DNA of 64,000 nucleotides, from NCBI RefSeq assembly GCF_026745355.1, contig NC_079205.1, forward strand, positions 64,098,638 to 64,162,637, read 5' to 3'. Position 1 is the first letter of the stretch, and each line of letters opens with the position of its first letter. Under the pieces are notes generated by a model. It did no database searches. It was not told the origin of the DNA and saw nothing but the letters and a program-made list of their open reading frames with translations. The position numbers and the translations under genes were made by a program. This document shows, piece after piece, positions 1 through 12,193 of this stretch. The stretch is from Beta vulgaris subsp. vulgaris. Lineage: Eukaryota > Streptophyta > Magnoliopsida > Caryophyllales > Amaranthaceae.

Positions 1-1750
1 AGCGTTGGATCAAAGAAACCAATGGGCCTCTAGATGGGGCTCGTTACGACGGAGAAATTCTTCTTATCAATTTTTTAAAAAAAAAAACAATATGCATGGT
101 ATACCTAAGATTCTTTTAAGATATATTTTCTTCATTTTGATGATGTTAGGGTGAGTAATGACTAAAAAAAAAATATTGGATGTATCGTGATGACGGTTGT
201 ACAATTATCCATATACAAAAAATAATTCAAAATATCGATTAGAGAGTATTGATCCAAACTGCTAATAGAAACACTTGGATACCATTGTCTAGATATGGTA
301 ATATTCTAATCATAATCGACTTTCAATGAGTCAATGTTTTTTAAGCCTCGTATAGTAACATGGAATTTGAATTTCATCTTGATATTCTTGATCTTCAACC
401 GAAGAGTACAGTTTCCCATATCTTCAAAACTTCAAACTCAACAAACTGGAAAAATTAAATAACCACCGACGATACATAGAGATCTCAAGATGAGGAGGAT
501 AAGAAATTCCACAAGAGAGGAAACAAAAAGTCCGATGACAAGGAACAAACAAAACCCTCAACAAGGGGGGGACTAACTAATAAAGTTAAACCATCACAAC
601 GGATGGCCCTTATTGAAAACAAAAAAACAAGATGGGAGGGGCACTCGTCAGACACCGGTGTACGTCATGGCAAGCTCCCCAAGCAAAACTCCTCGAAGAG
701 GGAAGGGGAAGCTTGGTGGTGGAATGCATAGAGAAAACCTCCGGAAGAGGGAGACCTGCGGTGGTGGTTGGAACTTAAAAGTGAGGAGCTAAGTTGAGAT
801 TTTTGGGCTTATGTTTTTCTTTTGTCCAACTAGGTTAGGGAATAGTAAAATCCAGTTTATTTTCCAAAATTGGGGTTTTCAAATTTCATAAATCTAACTT
901 TCATGTGAGTCAAACATATACAGTAGTCATTTTCATAGATTTAATTAATGATTTGTCTTGAAAGTTTAAGTTGTGTTTTCTAAACTCCTTTAAACAAAAC
1001 GTTGTGTAACTAAGCAAATAATTGACCTTTTTGTATTCTCAATGCTACAAATATTACTCCCTCGACTTTTTTTACTTGTCATTTTCATTTCTATTTTCTA
1101 AAATCAAACTAATAACATTGACCGATTCATATTGATTTTTTTATAAGCAAAAAAAATAGCCATATGTAATCTTGTTAGATTATTCTCGACATGTTGATTT
1201 ATAATTTCAAATTTTTATAATATTTACTTATAAAAAAAAGAGATATCAAGGATTGAAAAAAAGTCTTGAAAACCGTGGAAAAAAAATGTAGCAAATAAAA
1301 ATGGGTTATGCTATATGCAGCCCTTAGGGTTGTATATAAAACATAAATACACTACTTAAAATGGAAATAAGTTACGAATTTATGGAAAATTGCATCAACC
1401 GATGTAATAAATAATCAATTAATGCAACTTATTTCCATTTTTAGCTTCTTATATACAGTCCTTAGGGCTGCATATAACTTTTCCCAATAAAAAAAAGCAA
1501 AAGAAGTATTAATCTATAGCCAAAATTATATATTGCATACCGTAAGACAAAAATTACGATTAATCCAAAAAAAAGTAAGGTAATTAAGTATTTCTGTAAT
1601 CTACTACTACTATATAATAAAACTTGAGAAAATAACACTATTATATACTCATACTTCTCATATCTAAAATATTTTACTTACATTACCAAGCATCTTATGA
1701 CTTATGGGTATAATAAGTGCATATATGTCATTTAATTTTATGTGTATATA

Positions 1751-2011
1751 CTACCCCTTCCGTCCCATAATATAGTGCTTGTTTCTTTTTTACATGGTCT
1801 TCAAGACGTAACTTTGACCTTTGATATTTTCAATTCTGTATTAATAAAAAATATAAAAAGTTGATATTATGAAATTACACATTGAGACGAATCTAACAAG
1901 ATCTCGCGTGAATACGTTTTTTTATATATACAAATGAGAATATTCGGTCAAAAATTTTAAAGTTTGACCCACTAAAAATGAAGTAAGCACTATATTATGG
2001 GACGGAGAGAG
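1751..2011. mobile_element. Stowaway-type MITE (copy 1)
   Basis: The ends are inverted repeats of the type CTACCCCTTCCGTCCC / GGGACGGAGAGAG, flanked by TA on both sides, as expected for Tc1/mariner-related Stowaway elements. The same insertion is at 61101-61361, so it predates the large duplication. There is no coding capacity. Confidence 0.85.
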
Positions 2012-3068
2012 TACAATTGAGACAAATAGGTTTTCCAAAAACAAATTAATAATTGCATATCCACATTATAAAAATCCAGCATGGGTGTCATTGTCTTGTT
2101 TTTGTACATTGACGAAGAAGGCAAAGAAAAATTAACCAAAGAATTGACTCATAAACCAGTTTCTTAACTCAGATCACATAAATGAGTAGCTGAGAATCTG
2201 AAGGAACGAGCATATCATGAATTCATGACATGTGGTGGCATAGTAGTGGATGGGACGATAACCTCTAGGCTATTGCAAAGATGTAGTCAGCATTAGCATT
2301 TGACCTCTCCGCAGTGTCAAAAGTCCACAACTCTAAAGCCAAACTTTTGTAGGTTGTATACTTCATTCCCACCAAAATAGAAGAACAAAACAATGGATTG
2401 TTTTTTTTAAAAAAAAAAAAAAACAATGGATTGTTTTTTTTTTTAAAAAAAAAAAAAACAATGGACTGTTTGACGATTAGAGTTTTGGAGAATAAAAAGT
2501 TGTTGATTTTAAGTTTTGACTAGTCAAAAACTCTAAAATGGGTATTTGGTAAAAGAGAGTTTTAGAGAGTTTTGAAATAAAAACTCTCGAAATGAAAAAG
2601 CTCATAGGATTAGGTAAAAAAAATGTTTAATGACTTTTTTAGCTTTTTTTTTTTTTGATAATTTGCGCTTTCGCACTTTAATAACTCCATTTAAAAAAAT
2701 GGAACGAGACCTCTAACTCTAAGCAAGGTATTCCCCCACTAGGTGGGCGACATTTTCATAGTGCTTTAGCACACCCTACAGAGAGGAGTTCCCATCCATT
2801 TGGACTTACATCCTAATCACTTACATGAAATTCTATCACATGCCATGAAAACAATTACCTACTGGAAAGCAGTTTATGTTTCTAGTGTGCACGCAGGCAC
2901 TGCCATTAATCTATTGGAAACCATACTGAGATGAAATAAAACAATTACACATACAATAAAATCTGAAAAGAAGAAACTACCAAAGTCAAAGCCATGCCAG
3001 AAATACTATGAAATTTCCCACTGATCATGCCATGAATTCCGTTCTTCTTGCCCAGATTTTCCATCCCT

Positions 3069-6000
3069 TCACAACCATGCTATGAATTCAGATTTTCGGT
3101 GATGGCCTTGCTTTGCCAATGAGTCAGCTACTACGTTTGAACTTCGACCTTTGTGAATGATCGAAATGTTGAGAGCTTTTTTGCACATGCTTCTTATGTA
3201 ATTCAGATGGAAATTCATATTCCATGGACCTTCACTGTCACTATTACACCACATGACGGCATTGGCCGAATCCGATTCAAGAAGGAGGTTGGCATTTTTT
3301 ATATTATCCGATTGTGTCGATATTTGTATTGCTCTGTGTATTGCCAGGATCTCCGCACAATTTATTTCAATGAATGGTATAGGAGAGGAAAATACACATG
3401 AATTCGCCTTTATTATTTCGAAGTATCCCCCCTATTGCAGAACATGAGTTAGATGTGATGACTGAGGCATCCACATTCCACTTTAATACTTGAGCTGGAG
3501 GGGGGGACCATGAAATGTGTGCGGGGTTCGCCTTTGGAAGCACTGCACTTTTCATATTGTCATTCCATTCCAGACAGTGGGGATTTCTTTGTGTATGTCA
3601 GCCGGAGTGTATGGAAAACTGCTATCCCATCCTTCTATCCACCAACCAAGCCTAAGAAGTACGAGATCTTGGAGATTTTTTGCAGTTGCTGTTGATTCTT
3701 GAAAGACTCGAAGGTTTCTTTCCTTCCACAAGGTCCAAATAATAACAAAGAAAGATGAGGCCCATACCTTTTTGAAGAAAGATCCTTTCTTTTTCACAGC
3801 TTTCCACTGGGAGAAAGTATCAATGAGACTAGAGGGGAATACCCATTTGACCCCCCATAATTCTAGCCACCAATTCCACAATTGTTGTGCAGCAGCACAA
3901 TGCAGCAGGAGATGCTCACTGGTTTCAGAGCATTTGTAGCATAAAGGGCATATATCTTCATTCACTGAAATTATCCCAAGCGACGCAAGCTTGTGCCTTG
4001 AGTTTATTTTTCCCAGTAATGCTATCCACACAAAAACTTCGATACGATATGGAACCAGACCCTTCCATACCCCTTTAACCGCATCTGAGAGGCTTGGAGG
4101 GATTGTTTTGTGCAGCTCTTTTGTGAAAGATTTCGTTGAAAACCGGCCCGATTTATCAGGGGCCCAGATGAGCCGATCTCTTGCCTTTGGGTCTAGACAA
4201 ACACGTTTAAGTAACTCATCCAGATGCACTTTTTCTGCTTTATCTTGTGGACGAAGTTCTCGCTTCCATGAGAATACCCACACCCAGTTGTAACCTTCCC
4301 ATATCCCATAGGAGCCGATTGAAGAGTTTTGATTAATGGCAATGGAAAATAGTCTCGGAACCACCAGTTTTAGGGGATGCTCACATACCCATGTATCGTG
4401 CCAAAAAAGAGAGGAGAGCCCATCACCTATATTTTTCCTCACTCCTTTTGACGCAATTGATTTTGCTCCTTCATGACCCAATATTGCAGCGCATATTGTT
4501 TTCCACGGCCCACCTGAGACCGGAACTTTGAGATCAGTTATTGAGAAAGTTGCTGGGTATTGATATTTGGAACGAATCACATTACTCCACATGGACAAAG
4601 GATTTTCCAGTAGCCTCCAAATCCATTTAAAAAGAAGAGCCAGGTTTTTGTGTAATATGTTGCCAACACCGAGTCCACCCATAGATTTTGGGTATTGAAC
4701 AATGCTCCAGGACACCAATGGAAAAGGCCTTTTTTCAAAATCACCACTCCATAAGAAGGCTCGCATGAGTTTATTAATTCTTTCAATCACACCCTTTGGC
4801 ACAGGGAAGAGCGACATGTAGTATAAGGGTAGATTTGAAAGAGATGCCTTGATGAGCGTTAATCTACCTCCTAAAGATAGCATTTTTCCTTTCCAAGCAG
4901 CCAGTTTCTTTGAAAATTTCTCAATTATGGGATCCCATGTACGAATGCGAGCAGGATTATCACCAATTGGGAGGCCCAAATAAGAGAAGGGAATGTTTCC
5001 TGTCTTACACAGAAGGGTCTTCGCCGCATCTTGAAGCCAAGATGATGCCACATTTAGGCCCATCAAAGAGCTCTTGTGAAAATTCACTTGTAACCCAGAT
5101 GCCATTTGGAATATAATTAGGGTTTTTTGGATGTTTTTGAGGGAATTGATATCTGCTTCACAAAACATCAGCATATCATCTGCATATTGCAGATGTGTTA
5201 TTTCGGGCCCATTTGATCCTGCCGAGATTCCTTTCCATAAGTGCAGATTTGTTGCTTTAATTATCATCTGACAAAGCACTTCTCCAATGAGCACAAATAG
5301 GAAGGGGGATAATGGATCCCCCTGCCTTAGACCTCGTCGAAGTTTGAATGGAGAGCATGGGGAACCATTCACTAGGATTGAGGCCGATGCACCAGTTACA
5401 CATGATTTTATCCACTCACACCATTTTGCCGGAAAATTCATCTGTTCAAGAGTCCATTGAAGAAAGTTCCACGATACGCTGTCATAAGCCTTGTGGAAAT
5501 CCAGTTTAAGAAGTATGGCTTCAATATTCTTCTTTTTACACGACTCAATGAGCTCACTTGCAACCAAGGCACCATCCAAAATTTGTCTTCCTCGTACATA
5601 CGCAGACTGGAGTGGGCTGATGAGAGAGCTTATTACTGTTTGTAGCCTTTTTGCTAATATCTTCGCGATTATTTTATATACACATCCAACCATACTGATT
5701 GGACGATAATCTTTGATGCTTGAAGGATTTTCAATCTTTGGTATGAGTGCTATGTAGGCCGTATTACATCCTGTGGGGAGACTAGATGTTGCCCAGAATT
5801 CATTCACTATGCTGTAGATATCAGCCTTTATGATCTCCCAAGCATTCTTTACAAATCTGAAGTTGTAACCGTCAGGGCCCGGTGCTTTATCAGATGCACA
5901 GGAAGCAACTGCCATATCTACTTCCTCTTTCGTGAAAGGAGCGGTGAGGTTGTTTGCTTGATTTTGTGACAAGCGATTGAATTGCAGATTGTCTAGGGTT

Positions 6001-7310
6001 GGTCTGTTCTCGTGCTCCTCTTGAAAGATTTTCTTGAAATAATTTCGAGCCTCTTTTTTAATTTGGTCAGGTTTGCTGATTTCCGAGCCATCAACTTCTA
6101 AGCTTAATATCATGTTCTTCCTCCTCTTATTTGAAGCAATTGCATGGAAGAATTTCGTGTTCTTATCTCCTGCTTTGAGCCAAGTGATTCGAGACTGCTG
6201 AGCCCAGTATATTTCTTTTCGCTTCATCCATGTCCACAATTCGGTCTGAGCTTCATTTCTTTTTTCAAGTTCTTCTTTTTCAAGATTTCTGAGGTTGGAT
6301 TCCAAGTCCAGATTTGCAATAATTTCTTCTAACCTCCTGATATTTTCATCAATTCTACCGAAATCTTTACGATTCCATTCATTGAGATCTTTTTTGATCT
6401 CCCTCAATTTTTCTACCACACTGAGCTTTGATGATTTGTTCCATGTTTCTTCAACAATTTTCATGCATTTTGGGTCAGTCAGCCAGCAGTTATTGAATCT
6501 GAAGGGTTTCGGACCCCAATCATTTTCATGAGAGTGAGCCAGAAGTGGACAATGGTCTGACAGTCCTCTCCGCAGGATTGTTAATTTGATGTTTGGGCAT
6601 TTGGATACCCATTCAGGACTTACTAACAACCTGTCAAGAAGGCTTTTTGAATTTGCCCGAAACCAAGTGAAGGCTCTGGTTGAAGAGTGAATCTCAAGAA
6701 GCTTAAGTTCCTGCAGAAAACTTTTAAAATCATTCATACCATTTTGTGAGAATGAAAGACTACCTCTCTCTGAAGGACGAAGGACTTCATTGAAGTCTCC
6801 TATTAGGAGACATGGTAGTGAGTGTGAATTTTGAAACTCTATTATCTGCTTCCACACTTCTGCTCTTGCTGCCGTTTCACATGGGTTATACACCGTTATT
6901 AATGTACATTCGAAAGAGTCAGTGGAGAATGTACCACTTAAAGCAATCCAGTTCTGTTGTATGACTTTGAGTTCTGCATTGAAGATTGTTTTGTCCCAAG
7001 TGGCAAGGATTCCACCAGCATTGCCTCTGGAAGGACTGAAAATCCATTCTACATCACTTGATTTCCAACAAGTTCTCATAATTTTTGAGTTTATATCTTC
7101 CATTTTTGTTTCTTGTACAAATACGAAACTTGGGTTATTAACCAAGATTAATTTTCTTAGTGAAGCTCTCTTCATTCTTGCATTGAGGCCCCGAATATTC
7201 CATGATAGGATTGGCTTCATAATCATTTTTTCTCTTTTGGATTGGATGCGTTGTAATTCAACTGAGGTTTGCCTCCCAGTTGAGTTTTTGGTTTGACAGG
7301 ATGACCCCAA
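3069..7310 (-). CDS. LINE ORF2: APE endonuclease, reverse transcriptase, RNase H (frameshifted at the RNase H end)
   Basis: The main frame runs from 7310 to 3552 (1252 codons). The APE-type endonuclease occupies about residues 33-260, with WNIRG, QETK, the catalytic GDFN near 168 and SDH near 250. The reverse transcriptase follows, with APGPDG, IALIPK, LDFHKAYD near 605, RGLRQGDPLSPFLF and the catalytic YADD at 709-712. A zf-RVT type Cys/His knuckle (CPLC...HLLLHC) lies near 1120-1140. The RNase H domain continues past the stop in two pieces. KWNVDASV to GGILRNNKGEF is read in a second frame (3555 to about 3385). NCAEILAI, LESDSANAV and VADSLAK are back in the ORF2 frame, ending at 3069. All the acidic RNase H residues are therefore present, separated by two compensating indels. 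Translation may start at the ATG at 7310 or at a Met about 30 codons later, just before WNIRG. Confidence 0.95.
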
Positions 7311-9309
7311 TTCTTCTCTCTAGTTCCTCAACTGGACCATCGAAGGATAGTCCTAAGGTATGTGCCATTTGAATAACATCATCAATCTGTATTGATTTTG
7401 GAAGATGAATGGAAGAAGGGATTGGGCTGGCTGATTGTGCTAATGAAAGAGCTCTTCTTATCTTTTTTTTCCTCTCAATTTTCCTCTTTCTTCTTTTCTC
7501 CTGCTCTCTCTTGGTTTGAATTGGGATGGACTCTTCAAAACCTGGTGGAAAAAGAGGCCCAGAGCATGAAGTAGAGCCTAATGTTGAGGAAGAGGAAGTT
7601 TTTGTCTTGTTTGGTCTAAGGAGAGGCCCAAAGGTATTTGTTGTTTTAATTGGTGAGAAGATGGTGTTTTGGTAAGGTAGGTTTCGGATTGGGCTTTTTT
7701 CATTGTGGTGGCTTTTGTTTAAATCTTTGGTGGGCTGATCTAGGTAAAATACTGTTTGGGTTGACTTGGTCTTCTTTTGGCTAGTGGGGTTTGGCTGCTT
7801 GTGATTGGGACTTTTCACCAGTTGATGATTGATCTTCCACTTGTTGGAATCAACATCATGAGCTGTCAGCATTATGTCTTCCAAGTGTTCTGCTGAGTGA
7901 TTAGGACTTTTAGGATATCTAGACTGTTCGTGTGTATCAAGGTCATTTCTTCCAATGTTTGTTTTTACTTCATTAATTGCATCATCACTAGGGTCATGAC
8001 TTTTCATTTTTTCTGCTACTGAATCATCGTTCTTGTCAGTAGGGACAATACCTGGTTTTGGATCTTCGGACTCCGTGAATTCTCCATCATCACTTGGTGA
8101 TTTGTCTCCATCAACCATTTTGACTGTATGCTCCTGACTCTTGTCATACTGCCACTGCTGCTGTTTTTCAGATACAAACACGTGGTACTGTTTGTCTTCC
8201 ACATCCATGGAGATTTTGCAGTGAATGTCAAACATGCAATCAGTGCATACTTTGACATAAGCACAATCAAGTTGCTTATAGTGGACAGTTATGACTTTTC
8301 CGAACACGCATCCTATATTATAGAAATTCTCATATCCCCATGCTATCAATGGTACTCCATGAATGCTGACCCAAGTTTCTCTCCATAAGGCTTTGCTCTG
8401 CTTGTCTACGTCTTTGAAAGCCATGAACCATCTACCCAACCATTCGCTTTCAATCATATCCTCCTTATCCTCCTTTGAGTTGAATATAATCAAATGTTGC
8501 ATACCCCCCATTGATTTGATTGTAAGATTATTAACGCCTTCTGCTAATATGTTTTCCAATATTGATTCTGAGGATTGAAAGGCCTGTGAGATCGCAATGG
8601 AACTTCTTTCCAACCATTCTTTGTTTTCTTCACAAATTTTCCCCTTCATTGCTGCAGCAATGTCACTCTCCATATCTATTTCCCCTAGTTCTCCTCTTAT
8701 TTTTTCAGTGTCTTCCCCCAGAACTTTCGAACTCATTATGCGGTGTTTAGTTGGGTTAGGTTTGGATAGATTTGGTTTTGGTACTGGGATTGTATCAGTG
8801 GGATTTTTTGTTTTTTGTTTCTTGTAGATTCCTTCCTCTGCAACTTCCTTGAAGGATTTACCTCTTTGTGTGAAAGCTGTTCTTGTTTTGACTTTGGTGT
8901 GGGTCAGGCTTTGGTTTTGTTTTTTAGGGTGGCTGAAAGCTGTGTATTGGTATTTTGTGGATGGTGGTGGTCTGTCTTGTTTTGCTGGGAAGACGGTGAT
9001 TCTTGAGTTACCTACCAGCCTGCCATTTTCATCTCTAATAGCAGTAGCTAGGGATTGAGGGTAAGCGAACTGCACAAAAGCATATATGTGATTTGGGTTT
9101 CTTTGTGTTTCTGGGATGTGTATGTTGTTGATGGCTCCATGACTCCGAAAGATTTTAGCTATGTCTGATATGGTGATGTGTGTTGGTAGGTGATTGATGA
9201 AGCAGGTTTGGAGAGCTTGCTTGTGGTGATTTCTGGGTTTTTTACGGGTGACGATTGTCCATCCATTCGCCTGGTTTCTCTCTCTAGGAATGCTCTCTCT
9301 CCCTCTCAT
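7258..9309 (-). CDS. LINE ORF1 protein (RRM, DUF4283-like region, basic C-terminus)
   Basis: The frame is open for 683 codons from the ATG at 9309. The reading frame also runs upstream through the target duplication to 9393, but that part is host DNA. Residues about 34-110 form an RRM with an RNP2-like CFINHLP and an RNP1-like HIYAFVQF. Residues about 220-370 resemble the DUF4283 type, including WVSIHGVPLIAW, which is common in plant LINE ORF1 and related nucleic-acid-binding proteins. A long polar linker follows, then a very basic patch (REQEKRRKRKIERKKK) near residues 590-610. Its likely role is binding LINE RNA in the ribonucleoprotein. It overlaps the start of ORF2 by 53 nt in another frame. 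No internal stops are present. Confidence 0.93.
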   Translation of the reverse strand: MRGRESIPRERNQANGWTIVTRKKPRNHHKQALQTCFINHLPTHITISDIAKIFRSHGAINNIHIPETQRNPNHIYAFVQFAYPQSLATAIRDENGRLVGNSRITVFPAKQDRPPPSTKYQYTAFSHPKKQNQSLTHTKVKTRTAFTQRGKSFKEVAEEGIYKKQKTKNPTDTIPVPKPNLSKPNPTKHRIMSSKVLGEDTEKIRGELGEIDMESDIAAAMKGKICEENKEWLERSSIAISQAFQSSESILENILAEGVNNLTIKSMGGMQHLIIFNSKEDKEDMIESEWLGRWFMAFKDVDKQSKALWRETWVSIHGVPLIAWGYENFYNIGCVFGKVITVHYKQLDCAYVKVCTDCMFDIHCKISMDVEDKQYHVFVSEKQQQWQYDKSQEHTVKMVDGDKSPSDDGEFTESEDPKPGIVPTDKNDDSVAEKMKSHDPSDDAINEVKTNIGRNDLDTHEQSRYPKSPNHSAEHLEDIMLTAHDVDSNKWKINHQLVKSPNHKQPNPTSQKKTKSTQTVFYLDQPTKDLNKSHHNEKSPIRNLPYQNTIFSPIKTTNTFGPLLRPNKTKTSSSSTLGSTSCSGPLFPPGFEESIPIQTKREQEKRRKRKIERKKKIRRALSLAQSASPIPSSIHLPKSIQIDDVIQMAHTLGLSFDGPVEELERRIGVILSNQKLNWEANLS

Positions 9310-10355
9310 CTTACAATCACTAATGACTTTTTTAGCTTTGATGATAATACTACTCATATGTAATAAAATGTCTATAAATGTCATTTCACACAAACAAATG
9401 ACAATAAGTTTTTAGCAATCAATTAATTGTTACCAAACACATTTATAAAAAAAAAAGTTGTTAGTCAAATCTGCTAAACAAAATGTTAAAAATTTAATAG
9501 CAAACTCCAAACTTAACTCTAACAACTGAACTCTAAACTCTATTTACCAGACAGGACCCATGTCTTTTTAACAACCTACATTCTCTTAACAAGTTCATTC
9601 TACTCACTCTAACCAACACTATCCCTGGCCTAGACATCTTTCACACAATTTATTCTCCCCTTCTATTCTTCTTCTTCTTCTTTTCCCTTTGAATCTCGAA
9701 CTATAATAGACGATTTTTAAAAATAATGTATCACACTATTCACTAAATGGATTAAAAAATGTGATTACTGAATACATTATGCTAGTCATTAAATAAATTA
9801 AATGTTTAATAGTTGCGCCCTTAATTGCTGATGATGATGATAAGAGGGTTTAAAATAAATTAAACGTTAAATTGTTGCGCCCGTAATTGCTGATGATGAT
9901 GATAAGAGGGTTTAAAATAAATTAAACGTTTAATTGTTGCACGGCCAAAACCGCCGCAATAAACCACTTAATGACCGCAACAATAAGCATTTATTCTATT
10001 AGTGGACTAATCATTAAATTCATAAAGTTGTTCGTTCTCTTCTTAATATTGAGTTTTGATCATTGGTTAATTTTAAATTAATAATATGTTGTCTCTTACA
10101 AAATCAAATGTTTGTCAAAATTGCATTTAGTTATAGTCATTTTATTCAATATTGGTTTGCTTCATCTAAAAGTATTTTAGACTGGTTGGCGCTTGCCTAA
10201 AGAGTTGTTATTGATTTTACTACACTAGGTACATTAATAAACTGTGGTTGATTAATTTGTCTAGTGATATAGTAGAGGCTTCTAGCCTTCTCCTATCACC
10301 ACCCAAAGTTATGTTCTCTCCCTACTCAACTTCAACCAGTGGTTAACATTTAATA

Positions 10356-10445
10356 CTTTCTCCGTTCTGAAATAAGTGTAATACTTTTTTTCAAGAAGCT
10401 CTCACATAGAAACATAAATTTTCACTTATTTTAGAACAGAAGAAG
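10356..10445. mobile_element. Short Stowaway MITE (copy 1)
   Basis: A 90-bp hairpin-like element with ends CTTTCTCCGTTCTGAAATAA and TTATTTTAGAACAGAAGAAG, flanked by TA. The orthologous insertion is at 62963-63052. Confidence 0.75.
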
Positions 10446-10611
10446 TATAAAATGCATTATTTAATCTTCCAAACATTATTCTAAGTCAAAAAAAAATTAA
10501 CTAATTGTGTGATTAAGGTCCAATAAACCATAAGATTAACTAATACTACGTGGTTGCAAAAACTAATAATGGTGATTGGTGAAGTAAGAAATGGGAAAAG
10601 GGAACCAAGGA

Positions 10612-10742
10612 TGTCTTGGGCTAGTGGTTAAGAAATGGGAAAAAGGAACCAAGGATGTCTCACATATTCAAATCCCTCCTCCCTTTCTTTGTATTTTGTA
10701 CTGCCTTCGTGCCTTCGTGAGTCATATGGATTAAAAAAAAAA
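10612..10742 (+). mobile_element. SINE-like tRNA-derived element (copy 1)
   Basis: It has a box A-like TGGGCTAGTGGTTAAG, a box B-like ATTCAAATCCC, a pyrimidine-rich body ending in the shared phrase CTTTGTACTTTGTACTGC (slightly mutated here), then ATATGGATTAAAAAAAAAA. The same body and tail recur at 63227-63342, 16148-16257 and 16285-16380. The head is partly duplicated (GAAATGGGAAAA..GGAACCAAGGATGTC occurs twice). Confidence 0.55.
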
Positions 10743-11492
10743 TGGGAGAAGGGAGTGGATATTGAAAAAAGATAAAAAAAATTACTGGATCACATTTGAC
10801 AGGGATGGGCCTGACATAAATCAGGTTTTTGGACTTGGTATGACATCGCTTTTTCACCTTTGGGCTTTAGCAAGTGGCATGTGTTAAAAATAACATATTT
10901 GTACAAACTTGGCGAAATAATAAAATTGTAATTATTTCGCTACATAGGCCCATATGTGATATGGCCATCTGATATATGTTTCCTTAAAATAGCAACACTG
11001 TAATGTTCATGTTTTCAAATATACATAACTTTGATTAACCAATATATTTTTGTATTTCGGCTATTATATATTTATTCTATATGTGAACTCTTGATCTTTT
11101 GATGTTTTCTCTTAATTGGCTAAACACCTCCAATTACCAACAAATATTACAAAACTAATTTAAATTTCTATTATATGTGACAATTACCTATTTTACATAA
11201 ACAAAAAAATTAAGATGACTATATTTTTATCTTTGTTATATAAGAAGAATTTTACATATTTTCGCATGAATCACGTGTATATAAGGTTAATACTATATAT
11301 ACTCTTTTTGTTCCGGAATAATTTCAACAAAGAGTAAAGCAATACTTTTAGATTACTCCTTTAAGAAAAGGATGATCTAATCTTTCTTTTGTACCTTTAA
11401 GATACTTTTTAAAAAAAGATTACTCCAATAACTAGGCTCCACCTATCTTTCAACCTCCTATTTTCTCCATGCTTTTATAGTATTGTCCAATC

Positions 11493-11917
11493 TAGGGTGC
11501 TTATCGAACGAGCCGAGCCCGAATAGCATTGGGCTCGACTCGGCTCGTGAGCTCGGCGAGCTTGGGGGAGCCGAGCTCGGCTCGAGCTCGTGATTACTTT
11601 TTGCTGCTCGAGCTCGACTCGTGAGCTTGACTGGCTCGGCTCAGCTCGAACTCGGATTCGATTATAGGCTCGAGCTCAATTATGGGTACTTAATATAATT
11701 TTTAATGTATATAAATAATTTTTTAATACACAAATTAATTTTCTAATATATAAAATATTTTTTTAAGATAAAATAATAATCAAACTGTTCACGAGCTTTT
11801 CGAGCCGAGCGTTGCTTAGCTCAGCTCGACTCGTTTAAGTCTTGAGCCGAGTTTTGACCAAATTTTGACCGTGCCAAACCCGAACTCACGAGTTTGTCAG
11901 GCTCATTATCACCCTTA
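11493..11917. mobile_element. hAT-type MITE with GCTCGAG word array
   Basis: A 425-bp element with ends TAGGGTGCTTATC and GATAATGAGCC (revcomp of right end, after TAAGGGT). It is flanked by 8-bp duplications GTCCAATC (11485-11492) and GTCCAACC (11918-11925), one mismatch. Both flanks of the interior are built from the words CTCGAGC, GAGCCGAG and GGCTCG in both orientations, around an AT-rich core. It does not encode a transposase. Confidence 0.82.
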
Positions 11918-12193
11918 GTCCAACCTCTAATATTTTAGGGTACATTTTACTTGAAAAATAATTAACGCCAACTCTTGTATCTTTCTTAGTACAGGCTTAT
12001 AGCGTCTCCTAATCCATTGGTTTTGATTGTGCCACACCATTCACATGCATCAATAACATTAAATATTAAAAGATTGATTGTCAGTTGGTGGCATGTCATA
12101 TTAAGAGAATGCAAAGAAACAAATTAGGGTATAAGAATTAAAATTCGCCTATTTAATTGGAGTTCTCCTTCCATTTTTATAATAGGAGTTCTA

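Larger units (their letters stand above)
2647..9320 (-). mobile_element. Full-length L1-type LINE with 19-bp TSD
   Basis: A non-LTR retrotransposon lies on the minus strand. The target-site duplication TAATGACTTTTTTAGCTTT is at 2628-2646 and 9321-9339, and the unoccupied target is preserved once at 61935-61953 in copy 2. The 3' end (left side) is a poly(A) tail, read as a T run from about 2647, preceded by a roughly 400-bp 3' UTR (2660-3068). ORF1 (RRM protein) and ORF2 (endonuclease/RT/RNase H) fill the rest. The 5' leader before the ORF1 ATG is only 11 nt, so the element is either marginally 5'-truncated or belongs to a lineage with almost no leader. The RRM in ORF1 suggests the BNR-like L1 clade. 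The intact 1252-codon main ORF2 frame and the nearly perfect TSD indicate a young insertion. Confidence 0.97.
1..11138 (+). repeat. Large direct repeat, copy 1 (carries the LINE)
   Basis: From its first base this stretch matches 59382-64000 in the same orientation, apart from the LINE at 2647-9320. Shared landmarks include two Stowaway MITEs (1751-2011 and 10356-10445 here), a GATGAT-containing triplicated motif near 9830-9910, and a SINE-like unit near 10612-10742. Because the match is already running at base 1, the repeat must extend left of the window. In copy 2 it begins 108 bp upstream of the DiT1 start codon, so another DiT1 5' end, or whole gene, may lie just left of the window. No host gene is visible inside this copy. 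Confidence 0.95.

Noticed and set aside
3887..9058. Numerous 60-120 aa ORFs on the plus strand within the LINE
   Set aside because: They are antisense shadows of LINE ORF1 and ORF2.
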